From: Anaerolineales bacterium Chloro_02
GTDB lineage: Bacteria > Chloroflexota > Anaerolineae > Anaerolineales > Anaerolineaceae
DNA: 9,355 nucleotides
NCBI GenBank assembly: GCA_001603765.1
Contig: LUZV01000043.1
Location: 1-9,355, forward strand
Reading direction: 5' to 3'
How positions within the stretch are numbered: position 1 is the stretch's first letter; each line of letters begins with the position of its first letter. Below the pieces are notes generated by a model. The model was given only the letters and a program-made list of their open reading frames with translations, had not been told where the DNA came from and did not search any database. Below are positions 1-6,855 of this stretch, piece by piece. The position numbers and the translations under genes were made by a program.

Positions 1-62
1 CAGCCTTTCAGCCGTATGGCTGCTCTCTGGCGGATGACCGATGGTCTGCCATCGTGTTTACA
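1..62 (-). ncRNA. Candidate T-box (tRNA-sensing) leader, 5' part only
   Basis: Read on the minus strand, transcription from the extended -10 box at 69-77 would start near 62 and run off the left edge. The RNA would hold a perfect 6-bp hairpin (39-54, loop CAGA), then AGAGAG (23-28, preceded by CC), then CAGCC and GGCTG arms (18-22 and 1-5) enclosing ATACGGCTGAAA. The order AGAGAG, short stem, GGCTGAAA-type loop, closing stem resembles the distal part of T-box Stem I as I remember the family. T-box leaders sit ahead of aminoacyl-tRNA synthetase or amino-acid genes in Firmicutes and Chloroflexota. The specifier loop, antiterminator with the TGGAACC box and the regulated gene are all outside the window, so amino-acid identity cannot be read. 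The strong 39-54 hairpin is not a standard Stem I element, which lowers confidence. It could instead be another structured leader. Confidence 0.42.
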
Positions 63-68
63 CCCGAA

Positions 69-77
69 ATTATATCA
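69..77 (-). promoter_or_regulatory. Extended -10 promoter for the left-edge leader
   Basis: The minus strand reads TGATATAAT, a perfect TGn extended -10 element. No good -35 box sits 16-18 nt upstream; the nearest TTGnnn (96-101, TTGCGC) is 21 nt away. The predicted start is near 62, just ahead of the structured leader. Confidence 0.5.
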
Positions 78-345
78 CATTTCGTTTGTACTCTTGCGCA
101 ACCACTAATCGTGGATCCAAGGCGGGACAATGTGCACGAAAAGCTTTAAGGAAACGAGAACGATTTTGAAAATATAAGTATTATGGACTTGTCTTTACGT
201 CGTAAGAGTTACGATCAGCAGATATTAATTCTTGGTAAGGGTTGATTGAACGATGGCGGATTGGAAGTATAACGAAGTCACTTTAAGACAATGGATGTAG
301 TACTTCCAATCTCACCCAACAACAATTACACTTGCTGTCGAACTT
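78..345. other. Non-coding stretch between left-edge leader and AraC gene
   Basis: No supported reading frame, RNA gene or element is visible here. The stretch is AT-richer than the flanking genes. The only clear structure is an 11-bp perfect inverted repeat near its right end (listed separately). Confidence 0.6.
259..311. repeat. 11-bp perfect inverted repeat
   Basis: GATTGGAAGTA (259-269) and TACTTCCAATC (301-311) are exact reverse complements separated by 31 nt. The structure lies 35 nt past the stop codon of the AraC gene and has no T-tract on either strand, so it is not a classical terminator. It could be an mRNA 3'-end stem, a protein site or a remnant of a small repeat element; no target duplication is apparent. 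Confidence 0.6.
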
Positions 346-1266
346 TTAGGATATCTTTCTTACTGGCAGCATTTCGATATACCCGCGCCAGCCTTCAGGC
401 GAAAGCTGCATGCGCGGAGCAAGTTCTGGAGCCCATTCATAGCCGTAGACTTCCGGGTTGAAGCGTTTGATCTGCTGCATACATAAACCGACAGCTTCCT
501 CGAAGACCGCATCATTATATGGCTCGCCCTGAAAGACCATCATCTGGCACGCAGGAAGTTCCATGACCTCAAATCCCTCAGGGACATCGCCACGGAAGTC
601 TTCAGGAACCTCAACCCCGTGCGCGTATATGCCAGTACCAGCGGGGCGCATGTTTTCCGGCAGCCAGACGCCTACCGGCTCGTATAAAGCTTCTTTGATC
701 TCAGTCAGAACATCCCAGGCTGCCGAGCCGTTATGTTCGCCGCAGCCGATTTCGCCACAGTAGTCAAAGTAATTGTCGGCTGCTTTCCCGCGCATGAGGA
801 TAAGCTTACGCTGCGGGCGGTCGACGATTTGGGTGAAGATGACCGATGTTTTATTCATATACAATTCCTCCAGAAAGGTGTTTGACCGATCGAGATAGCT
901 GGTTGGGATCAGCCATCCCTCGGGTGTAGGGTGGGTAGCGTATTTTTTTGGGGAAATACCAAACCCGTTGGTGAAGGCACGCGTAAAGCCTTCGTGCGTA
1001 TCGAAGACGAAATCCAGCGCTACATCGAGCACTTTGTGCTTTCCCGATCGTAGAGCGCGGGCGGATGCGGTGAGCCTTTGCTGACGGATATATTCGAAGG
1101 GTGTCAATCCGGTTTCGGCTTTGAAAACCCGGGCAGCATGGTACTGCGAGTAGCCAGCAACTTTTGCCACGTCGCTAGCTGTGATCGACTCATGCAGATG
1201 CTCGGATATGAACTTCTTCATCCGCTCCGCCGCTGCCAGACCTTCGTTTTTATTTCCGCTGATCAT
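346..1266 (-). CDS. AraC family transcriptional regulator with GyrI-like effector domain
   Basis: A 306-aa DNA-binding regulator. Residues ~16-113 form the AraC double helix-turn-helix: the first HTH is around 28-48 (ITASDVAKVAGYSQYHAARVF), and the second ends in the family signature GFTRAF...GISPKKY (93-109). Residues ~140-302 match the GyrI-like/AraC effector-binding fold, ending with RMQLSPEGWRGYIEMLP, typical of multidrug- or ligand-responsive members with the HTH at the N-terminus (Rob/SoxS-like layout). The length is normal for that architecture. The ATG at 1266 is preceded by AGAAAGG with a 7-nt gap, which supports this start. It stands alone, with no same-strand partner within 200 nt on either side, so its target and ligand cannot be inferred from context. 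Autoregulation is plausible but not shown. Confidence 0.9.
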   Translation of the reverse strand: MISGNKNEGLAAAERMKKFISEHLHESITASDVAKVAGYSQYHAARVFKAETGLTPFEYIRQQRLTASARALRSGKHKVLDVALDFVFDTHEGFTRAFTNGFGISPKKYATHPTPEGWLIPTSYLDRSNTFLEELYMNKTSVIFTQIVDRPQRKLILMRGKAADNYFDYCGEIGCGEHNGSAAWDVLTEIKEALYEPVGVWLPENMRPAGTGIYAHGVEVPEDFRGDVPEGFEVMELPACQMMVFQGEPYNDAVFEEAVGLCMQQIKRFNPEVYGYEWAPELAPRMQLSPEGWRGYIEMLPVRKIS

Positions 1267-1287
1267 CCTTTCGCCTTTCTGATGGGA

Positions 1288-1293
1288 ATTATA
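1288..1293 (-). promoter_or_regulatory. Possible -10 box for the AraC regulator gene
   Basis: The minus strand reads TATAAT 21 nt before the ATG, giving a leader of about 14 nt that still contains the SD. No recognisable -35 is present. Directly upstream AGAATTGTTCT is a short dyad (AGAA/TTCT with 3-nt centre) that could be an activator or autoregulator site; this is inference. Confidence 0.35.
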
Positions 1294-1495
1294 AGAACAA
1301 TTCTAAAAGATTTCTTGACGTGGAGTGCGGAGTTTCGTGTTTGGCGCTTTAAGTATCTGTTTTAAATGTCCGTGGTCGGAATGAAAGAGGAAGGTTGTCA
1401 TTGATTATTCCATTGAATAACTGGGTGTGAGATGTAGTGATTTCTAGCGATAGTGTAGCGGCTATCAATTACGCTGCTTGATAACAAAAAAGGGG

Positions 1496-2570
1496 TTAAT
1501 ATTTTGAAACGAAACGGAAGACACTATCCCGAGCGATGAAAATGCCCTGCTCGAGGATGTAAACCCCTGGCTGACACGAACCACTTGAGATTTGCGCTTG
1601 GATTGCACTAATAATCGCGTCGTCATCCGGGTTGGCAGAATGAATCGTCAGCGCGCAGTGCTGAGCCAAAGGGAAAGTTGGGGCGGTTTTGGTGATGAGC
1701 TGGATGACTGAGGGGAGCGCAGCCATACGCGGCAGATGCAGCGGGTCGAAATTTGCTGAAAAAGAGGGCGAAGCGTAAGCCGGCTGATATTCATAACCCG
1801 CCTCGAAAATCGCGCGGACTGGTTTGCCTTCGGGGTCGGCGTATGTGGTCAGAAGCTGCCAACCTTTATCGGTCGCGGGGGCGATGCCGTATGGCAAGGC
1901 GACGTAATTGCTGATGAGCGCGGCGTATTCCGGATGCCCAGCCATCGCCAGGTAATCCCTGAGCGCGGCGTCATTCTTTGCCAGCTGCGGTTGGATTTGC
2001 GCGTCCGCGAGCTGATTCAAATGAGGATGCTGGTAGGTGTGGTTGTAGGGGTAGACGTGATGCTCGATGCCCCAGACGATCGTCTGCGCCAACGCTTGTT
2101 CCCAGCCTTCCGCCACATACCACCAGGTTCCGGTGAACAGATTTCCGTAGTACTTGTCGCCAAAGTTAGCAAACATCCCAAGCTCAAAACCGAAGTCGGG
2201 ATGATCTTGCGAGAACTGATAAATTGCCCCTACGGCGCTATAGCGCGACACATCTCCTTGTTCATCCAGAGCCAAGATATTCAACCATCCCCGAGGTTCG
2301 ATCACTCAGATTGGGCGTAAAACGGTGATAGTTCAGGATGGGAATGATCGGGTCAGCCGCCCAAACAGTCGCGTGGAGCGTTAGCGGGACGGCTGTTGGG
2401 GTTGGAGATGGAGCCGGAGTGGGGGTTGCGGAAGGTTGGGCTTGGGTACTTGTGGATGAAGGAGCGGCGGTTGGAAAAACAACCGGCAGTGTTGGGGCGG
2501 AAGGCGTCTGACAGGAAGTCAGCGCCAGGATCAGGCAAACGAGGAGGGAGGCTTTTATCGGAGAGCGCAC
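1496..2570 (-). pseudogene. Broken polysaccharide deacetylase-like (NodB) lipoprotein gene
   Basis: Two overlapping minus-strand frames make up one damaged gene. The first (GTG at 2570, SD AAGGT 5-6 nt upstream) encodes a lipoprotein signal peptide with lipobox LTSC, a Thr/Pro/Ser linker and PIIPILNYHRF, the usual start of a NodB-type domain; it then stops at 2262. The second frame (open from 2305 down to 1496) continues the domain: GDKYYG, NHTYQHPHL at motif 2 (HTxxHP, zinc ligands), then ALPYGI at motif 3. The motif-1 block TFDDGW is absent: frame two picks up at RGWLNILALDEQG, which I read as the residues right after that block. The join lies near 2290-2300, and the missing segment would normally be some 55-75 residues. 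The second frame has no SD before its GTG (2305), so separate translation is unlikely. A loss of catalytic function is inferred; a sequencing error alone would not explain the missing block. Confidence 0.75.
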
Positions 2571-2599
2571 GGCAACCTTGCATCAAAATGAATGTCAGG

Positions 2600-2608
2600 A
2601 TTCTATCA
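2600..2608 (-). promoter_or_regulatory. Extended -10 promoter for the deacetylase-like pseudogene
   Basis: The minus strand reads TGATAGAAT, 29 nt before the GTG start at 2570. There is no convincing -35 at the normal distance. The intact-looking promoter and SD suggest the gene was damaged recently. Confidence 0.4.
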
Positions 2609-2671
2609 TCAGAGCAGGGAAAAATATAAGGATTAGAACCGTCAAAAATGGTGGAGGGAGGGCTTCTGAAG

Positions 2672-2677
2672 TATACT
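2672..2677 (+). promoter_or_regulatory. Possible -10 box (TATACT) for the flavodiiron gene
   Basis: TATACT lies 92 nt before the fprA-type start, without a good -35. The resulting leader of ~85 nt contains CCTCGG (2704-2709), complementary to CCGAGG (2750-2755) that overlaps the start of the SD region; the pairing is only 6 bp over a 40-nt loop. Confidence 0.28.
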
Positions 2678-2769
2678 ATCGGTGGGGCTGACAGCAGCGT
2701 AAACCTCGGAGCTTCCCTTGCTGGCGGCTATTATTTTATTGATCAACTGCCGAGGAGAAAAGGAAAAAT

Positions 2770-3966
2770 ATGCATAACATCCGAAAGATTTCTGACGACC
2801 TTTATTACATCGGCGCGAACGACCGCCGGATAACTCGATTTGAAAACCAACATCCAGTGCCGAATGGGATGTCTTACAACTCCTTTTTACTGCTGGACGA
2901 AAAAACCGTGCTTTTTGAGACTGTTGACAAAGCTGTTGGCGAGCTCTTCCTCGAAAACCTGGCGGCAGCACTTGGCGACCGAAAACTGGACTATATTATT
3001 GTTCAGCATGTTGAGCCAGACCACGCCGCGCTGATCCCACGCATTCTTGAGCTTCACCCTGATATTAAGGTGGTCGCGACCCAAAAAACATTTACGATGA
3101 TCGGGCAATTCTTTGGGCTGGACTTGGGCGATCGGGCTGTGGTGGTGAAGGAGGACGACCGCCTCAACATTGGCAAGCATACGCTGCGGTTCTTGATGGC
3201 TCCAATGGTGCACTGGCCTGAAGTCATGGTCACCTATGACGAAACAGGCAAGCGGCTCTTCTCGGCTGACGCGTTTGGCACATTTGGCGCGATTAACGGC
3301 GACCTCTACGCTGATGAATACGATGTGGATTTTGATCTGCTGCCGGAAGCGCGGCGTTATTACACGAACATCGTCGGCAAATATGGTCGCCAGGTTTTGG
3401 CGCTGCTGGATAAAGTTGCCAAACTCGAGCTCGAGATGGTTCTGCCGCTGCATGGTCCGCTGTTGAGAAAAGACCTGCATTATTACATTGATAAATACTC
3501 CAAATGGGCGTCCTACACCCCCGAAGAAAAGGGGATCGTTATCGCCTACGCTTCTGTTTACGGCAACACTGAGAAGGCGGCGGAATTACTTGCGGCAAAA
3601 TTAGCTGACCTTGGCGAAAAGAATATCCGCGTTTTTGACGTTTCAGCCTGGCATTTCTCTTACATTGTGAGCGAATGTTTCAAATATGACCGGTTGGTTT
3701 TTGCGTCGGTGACGTTTAATATGGAAATCTACCCGGCGATGGAAACGCTGCTTTTGGAGCTTCGGGCGCATAATATGCAGAATCGGGATGTCGCCGTGAT
3801 CGAGAATGGCTCCTGGGCGCCGCAAAGCGGCAAGAAGATCCGCGAGCTTCTGGCAGAGATGAAGGATATGCGCGTGATCGACAGCGAGATCTCGATCCGC
3901 TCTGCGATGACGCACAGCGACGAAGCCGCGCTTGGGGACCTGGCGAAAGCGCTCGCTGCCAAGTAA
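2770..3966 (+). CDS. fprA: Flavodiiron protein, FprA type (O2/NO reductase)
   Basis: A 398-aa cytoplasmic flavodiiron protein, which reduces O2 to water and/or NO to N2O to protect anaerobes. The N-terminal metallo-beta-lactamase-like domain (about 1-250) carries the diiron ligands H80-x-E82-x-D84-H85 (QHVEPDHA), H148 (HWPEVMVTY), D167 (FSADAFG) and H228 (PLHGPLLR), at spacings that match the Desulfovibrio and Moorella enzymes. The C-terminal flavodoxin domain (about 255-398) begins with the FMN phosphate loop YASVYGNTEKA (260-270). The length equals that of a stand-alone family member, with no rubredoxin or NADH-oxidase extension, so electrons must come from a separate rubredoxin or coenzyme F420-like donor; none is encoded here. 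The ATG follows GAGGAGAAAAGG. It is monocistronic: a strong terminator follows directly. Substrate preference (O2 versus NO) cannot be read from sequence. Confidence 0.96.
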   Translation: MHNIRKISDDLYYIGANDRRITRFENQHPVPNGMSYNSFLLLDEKTVLFETVDKAVGELFLENLAAALGDRKLDYIIVQHVEPDHAALIPRILELHPDIKVVATQKTFTMIGQFFGLDLGDRAVVVKEDDRLNIGKHTLRFLMAPMVHWPEVMVTYDETGKRLFSADAFGTFGAINGDLYADEYDVDFDLLPEARRYYTNIVGKYGRQVLALLDKVAKLELEMVLPLHGPLLRKDLHYYIDKYSKWASYTPEEKGIVIAYASVYGNTEKAAELLAAKLADLGEKNIRVFDVSAWHFSYIVSECFKYDRLVFASVTFNMEIYPAMETLLLELRAHNMQNRDVAVIENGSWAPQSGKKIRELLAEMKDMRVIDSEISIRSAMTHSDEAALGDLAKALAAK

Positions 3967-3974
3967 TGAAAAAT

Positions 3975-4019
3975 ATCTGGGTGGGTTGCCCTCAACCCAC
4001 CCAGATTTGTGTCTTTTTT
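3975..4019 (+). terminator. Rho-independent terminator after the flavodiiron gene
   Basis: A perfect 14-bp stem (3975-3988 with 3993-4006, loop CCCT) begins 8 nt after the stop codon and is followed by a T-rich tail ending in six T's (4014-4019). This separates the gene from the aldehyde dehydrogenase downstream. Confidence 0.9.
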
Positions 4020-4069
4020 CCCAACCGGTGATTTGAGTCGCTAAATTCAAATTTTGGCGCCGTTGAAGG

Positions 4070-4078
4070 TGTTATACT
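4070..4078 (+). promoter_or_regulatory. Extended -10 promoter for aldehyde dehydrogenase gene
   Basis: TGTTATACT is a TGn extended -10 box. Transcription would start near 4085, giving a leader of only ~11 nt that just contains the GGAGG SD. No good -35 is present. The position inside a possible upstream TTG-started reading frame argues that the real start is the ATG at 4096. Confidence 0.45.
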
Positions 4079-4095
4079 CGTTCACCGGAGGCGTT

Positions 4096-5460
4096 ATGGA
4101 CATTAAGACTATCGTTGAAAGACAGCGGGAGTACTTCCTTAGCGGCGCGACAAGGAGCTATGAATTTAGGTTGGACGCGCTGAAGAGGCTCCGACAGGCT
4201 ATCCGCGACCACGAAAAGCAGATTTCCGACGCGCTGCAGGAAGATCTCAACAAACATCCTTTTGAATCCTACATGGCTGAAATCGGCTTGGTGTTGGAAG
4301 AGGCGCGCTACCACATCCGCCAGTTGCGCGGTTGGATGAAAGATAAACGCGTGCCAACCCCCCTGGCGCAATTTCACGCGGTCAGTTTTATCTCCCCGGA
4401 GCCTTATGGCGTGGCGCTGATTATGTCTCCGTGGAACTATCCCATCTTGCTTTGCTTTGACCCGCTGATTGGGGCGATCTCTGCCGGCAACTGCGCCGTG
4501 ATTAAACCCAGCGCTTACACCCCTGCTACCAGCCAGGTTATCGAGGATGTTATCCAGGCGACCTTTCCGGCGGAGTATATCGCCGTAGTGCAAGGCGGTC
4601 GGCAGGAAAACGCCGCCTTGTTGGAGCAAAAGTTCGACAATATCTTCTTCACCGGTTCAGAGGCGGTTGGCAAGGTGGTAATGGAGGCTGCCGCAAAACA
4701 CCTGACCCCGGTCACACTTGAGCTGGGCGGCAAAAGCCCCGCGATTGTGGATGCCAGCGCTGATTTGAAGCTGGCTGCCAAGCGCATCGCCTTTGGCAAG
4801 CTGCTCAATGGCGGGCAGACATGCGTAGCACCGGATTATGTTTTGGTGGAGGAAAGCGCGCGCGACCAGCTCATCCAGCATTTCCGCGAAGTCCTGGCAG
4901 AGAAATTCCCCAATGGAGACTATGCTGATCATGTTCGCATCGTGAATGAGCGCCATTTTGAGGAGAAGAAGGCGCTTTTGGTGGGGCAAACTATCGCGCT
5001 GGGAGGCAGCGTTGATGAGGAGGCTCATACGATTGAGCCAACCGTTCTGATTGATGTTGATCCTGAGTCGGCTGTGATGCAGGAGGAAATATTCGGCCCG
5101 ATTCTGCCGGTGCTGACCTGGAAAAAGCTTGATGATGCTATCAGTTTTGTGCGCGGACGACCGAAGCCGCTGGCGCTCTATTTGTTTACAAGTCAGAGAG
5201 AGGTTGAACGCAGAGTCCTGGATAACTGTTCGTTTGGAGGCGGGTGCGTCAACGACACGGTCATTCATCTTGCTACCACCGAGATGGGCTTTGGCGGAGT
5301 TGGGCAGTCGGGAATGGGGAGTTATCACGGTAAACGCAGTTTCGACACCTTCACGCATTATCGCAGCATCGTGCGCAAATCTACCTGGCTGGATTTGCCA
5401 TTCCGCTATTTCCCTTACACCGACAGGAAGTTATGGCTGATCCGGAAATTCCTGAAATAG
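4096..5460 (+). CDS. NAD(P)-dependent aldehyde dehydrogenase, class 3-like
   Basis: A 454-aa enzyme that oxidises an aldehyde to the carboxylic acid with NAD(P)+. Key residues in order are N114 in SPWNYP (oxyanion hole), the cofactor loop FFTGSEAVG (184-192), general base E209 in LELGGKSP, nucleophile C243 in NGGQTCVAPDY, and E331 in QEEIFGP. Length, the SPWNYP motif and the short form without the N-terminal extension fit the ALDH3/fatty-aldehyde group (bacterial YwdH- or AlkH-like) rather than the ~490-aa classes. No C-terminal membrane anchor is evident, although the tail (LPFRYFPYTDRK, RKFLK) is aromatic and basic, as in many soluble ALDH3 members. I chose ATG 4096 because GGAGG lies 4 nt upstream and the reading frame further upstream (TTG at 4054) covers the likely promoter. 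The substrate is not predictable; fatty or aromatic aldehydes are usual. Confidence 0.93.
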   Translation: MDIKTIVERQREYFLSGATRSYEFRLDALKRLRQAIRDHEKQISDALQEDLNKHPFESYMAEIGLVLEEARYHIRQLRGWMKDKRVPTPLAQFHAVSFISPEPYGVALIMSPWNYPILLCFDPLIGAISAGNCAVIKPSAYTPATSQVIEDVIQATFPAEYIAVVQGGRQENAALLEQKFDNIFFTGSEAVGKVVMEAAAKHLTPVTLELGGKSPAIVDASADLKLAAKRIAFGKLLNGGQTCVAPDYVLVEESARDQLIQHFREVLAEKFPNGDYADHVRIVNERHFEEKKALLVGQTIALGGSVDEEAHTIEPTVLIDVDPESAVMQEEIFGPILPVLTWKKLDDAISFVRGRPKPLALYLFTSQREVERRVLDNCSFGGGCVNDTVIHLATTEMGFGGVGQSGMGSYHGKRSFDTFTHYRSIVRKSTWLDLPFRYFPYTDRKLWLIRKFLK

Positions 5461-5527
5461 GCGCCTAACCCAGCTTTAAGTCTGACGCGACTTTTTGATT
5501 GACCGGGAGGTTTCTTTTGACAAAGCC

Positions 5528-5555
5528 TTGAAAAGCTTGCGCAATTTGATATGCT
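5528..5555 (+). promoter_or_regulatory. Promoter of the 188-aa lipoprotein gene
   Basis: TTGAAA (5528-5533), a 16-nt spacer and the extended -10 TGATATGCT (5547-5555) give a likely start near 5562, ~30 nt before the GTG start. A TTGACA at 5517-5522 is 27 nt from this -10 and is therefore not its -35. Confidence 0.5.
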
Positions 5556-5593
5556 TTTCGTCATTATTGTCGTTTCGATTTCCTGGAGGAAAT

Positions 5594-6160
5594 GTGCAAA
5601 AAAGCGCCTTTTTTACCCTGACCATTACAACCATACTGCTGGCGCTGGTGTTATCCGGCTGTCTGGCTTCCACGGCTGAGCAGCCAACTGAGGATGTAAG
5701 CTTGCCGACCAGATCTGCCGCGGCGACAGCACAGGCGGAAGTGAATTTACTGCAAAATGAAGCTTACGCGTTGGAAGAGGATTTGGACGCGAATTTTTCG
5801 GAGCACTACACAGGTATGCTCGTGGAGAGTTATCCGCAAACAAGAGTGGTTGTTTATCTGACTGGCGCTAATAAGGAAGCGCTTGCGCCGTTTGTGAAAG
5901 ACCTCAAGTTGTTTGAGCTCATAGAGGTAAAAGAAGAAGCCCTTTCGCGCCGCGCGCTGAGGAAAACCCGCGAGGCGTTGAAGCTTGAAATGGATAAGGC
6001 GGGCATGACTTATACCACAGGTATCAAAATGGAACCCGCCAGGCTGCAGGTTTACGTGCTTAATCTGGCTGAAGCTCAGGAAAAACTCAAGTCGGCAGGA
6101 ATTACCGTCCCAGAGCATGTGGAGCTGATTGAAGTGAGCTATTTACCTCAAGGCGGCTGA
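5594..6160 (+). CDS. Putative lipoprotein of unknown function
   Basis: A 188-aa exported protein. The GTG at 5594 is chosen because GGAGG lies 4-5 nt upstream and a clean lipoprotein signal peptide follows: MQKSAFF, a hydrophobic stretch, and lipobox LSGC with Cys23 as the lipidation site. The same frame is open for 33 more codons upstream (from 5495), but that would bury the signal peptide and promoter. Residues ~24-60 are a Ser/Thr/Ala/Glu-rich linker. Residues ~71-188 form a compact alpha/beta domain with strands RVVVYLTG and LQVYVL around a charged helix rich in Lys, Glu and Arg, and it ends VELIEVSYLPQGG. I recall similar short domains in secreted Chloroflexota proteins but cannot name a family. 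No catalytic motif is visible; a binding or anchoring role at the cell surface is only a guess. It has its own promoter and terminator. Confidence 0.8.
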   Translation: MQKSAFFTLTITTILLALVLSGCLASTAEQPTEDVSLPTRSAAATAQAEVNLLQNEAYALEEDLDANFSEHYTGMLVESYPQTRVVVYLTGANKEALAPFVKDLKLFELIEVKEEALSRRALRKTREALKLEMDKAGMTYTTGIKMEPARLQVYVLNLAEAQEKLKSAGITVPEHVELIEVSYLPQGG

Positions 6161-6201
6161 GACACTTAAACTTCGCCCTGCCGGCGGCAGAGCAAACCCC
6201 T

Positions 6202-6231
6202 AAAACAAGGCTCAAAACGAGCCTTGTTTTT
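6202..6231 (+). terminator. Rho-independent terminator after lipoprotein gene
   Basis: A perfect 12-bp stem (6202-6213 with 6219-6230, loop AAAAC) includes a 9-bp core ACAAGGCTC/GAGCCTTGT flanked by A's and T's. The symmetric A- and T-tracts would let it work on both strands, although no minus-strand gene ends here. Confidence 0.88.
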
Positions 6232-6273
6232 GATTCGGGCATCAATTTCCGCTAAAGCGTTGCCTCTGACTCT

Positions 6274-6317
6274 TCAGGTAAAACGAGCAGGTAAATGTGG
6301 CAAATTGACCAGGTATG
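6274..6317 (+). promoter_or_regulatory. Direct repeats, candidate LytTR operator
   Basis: CAGGTA occurs three times on the plus strand: CAGGTAAAA at 6275, CAGGTAAAT at 6288 and CAGGTATGA at 6310. The last two start 22 nt apart, so 9-bp sites are separated by 13 nt, the layout known for LytTR proteins such as AgrA. The 9-mers at 6287 (gCAGGTAAA) and 6309 (cCAGGTATG) each match ACAGTTAAG, the AgrA-type site as I recall it, at six positions. They lie about 65-95 nt ahead of the predicted start of the LytTR gene, a normal place for activator sites. Confidence 0.42.
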
Positions 6318-6347
6318 ATCAGAAAACAACCATTCATCGAAAAACAC

Positions 6348-6376
6348 AAGACAATTACAATAGTATTCCTTATACT
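6348..6376 (+). promoter_or_regulatory. Promoter of the LytTR-DUF3021 operon
   Basis: AAGACA (6348-6353), a 17-nt spacer and TATACT (6371-6376) form a sigma-70-type promoter with a weak -35, as expected for an activator-dependent promoter. The start would be near 6383, ~20 nt before the GTG. Confidence 0.5.
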
Positions 6377-6402
6377 CTGATCATCAGGAAAGGAGTTAGC
6401 CA

Positions 6403-6843
6403 GTGAAAGTTGAAGTGAAGATCGAAAGCGCTTTTCAGGAACCGAAAGTCATCATTTTGACCGATCGCATGACGGATGAGGTTAATGAGATCGTTCGAAA
6501 GTTGACAGAAAACGTTCCGCAGATGATTGCGGGTTTTCAGGATGAGATTTTGAAGGTTCTGGACCAGGGGGAGATTATCAGGGTCTATGCCCGGAACGGA
6601 AAAGTCTTCGCCAGCACCAATGACGGAGAGTATAGCCTGCGCGCGAGGCTGTATGAGTTGGAAGAAAGGCTGGATAGGAATAGCTTTGTGCGTATTTCGA
6701 ATTCTGAAATCATAAATCTGCGCAAGGTAAAAGCGTTCGACCTCAACCTGGCAGGTACGATCCTGGTGTCACTGCTGGACGGCACGGTTACATACGTGTC
6801 GAGGCGCTATGTGTCTAAGATCAAACAAGTGTTAGGAGTATAG
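6403..6843 (+). CDS. LytTR family DNA-binding protein (no receiver domain)
   Basis: A 146-aa transcription factor. Residues ~45-146 are a LytTR domain: IIRVYARNGKVFAST, a helical RLYELEERL, the signature FVRISNSEIINLRKV (95-109) and the closing VTYVSRRYVSKIKQVL. The ~40-residue N-terminal part is a small region of strands and a helix (MTDEVNEIVRKL) and is not a response-regulator receiver. Such stand-alone LytTR proteins form LytTR regulatory systems when paired with a membrane inhibitor, as HdrR/HdrM and BrsR/BrsM in Streptococcus mutans. The GTG start has AGGAG 7 nt upstream. The DUF3021 gene begins 12 nt after the stop codon, so the two are co-transcribed. Direct repeats in the leader suggest autoregulation. 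The signal and target genes are not known from this window. Confidence 0.93.
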   Translation: MKVEVKIESAFQEPKVIILTDRMTDEVNEIVRKLTENVPQMIAGFQDEILKVLDQGEIIRVYARNGKVFASTNDGEYSLRARLYELEERLDRNSFVRISNSEIINLRKVKAFDLNLAGTILVSLLDGTVTYVSRRYVSKIKQVLGV

Positions 6844-6855
6844 GAAAGAGGAAAA

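Noticed and set aside
1405..1420. TTATTC/GAATAA hairpin between AraC gene and pseudogene
   Set aside because: It is an AT-rich 6-bp dyad in AT-rich DNA with no T-tract; likely chance.
1463..1483. TATCAA/TTGATA inverted repeat just past the pseudogene stop as a terminator
   Set aside because: The stem is 6 bp and AT-rich, and the T-run (complement of 1486-1491) comes before rather than after it in the direction of transcription.
2642..2971. Minus-strand open frame of 109 codons over the start of the flavodiiron gene
   Set aside because: It is antisense to a confidently identified gene, has no recognisable domain and has no ribosome binding site.
4054..4095. TTG-started N-terminal extension of the aldehyde dehydrogenase
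   Set aside because: It lacks an SD, overlaps the extended -10 promoter, and the ATG at 4096 has GGAGG directly upstream and fits the family length.
5478..5501. Short AAGTC/GACTT hairpin followed by TTT after the aldehyde dehydrogenase gene as a terminator
   Set aside because: The stem is only 5 bp and AT-rich, much weaker than the other terminators here; not supportable without expression data.
5495..5593. 33-residue N-terminal extension of the 188-aa lipoprotein
   Set aside because: It would place the lipoprotein signal peptide inside the protein and covers the predicted promoter; GTG 5594 has its own SD.
6224..6402. Open frame of about 60 codons ahead of the LytTR gene
   Set aside because: It begins inside a terminator stem, has no SD, and contains the CAGGTA repeats and promoter of the LytTR operon.
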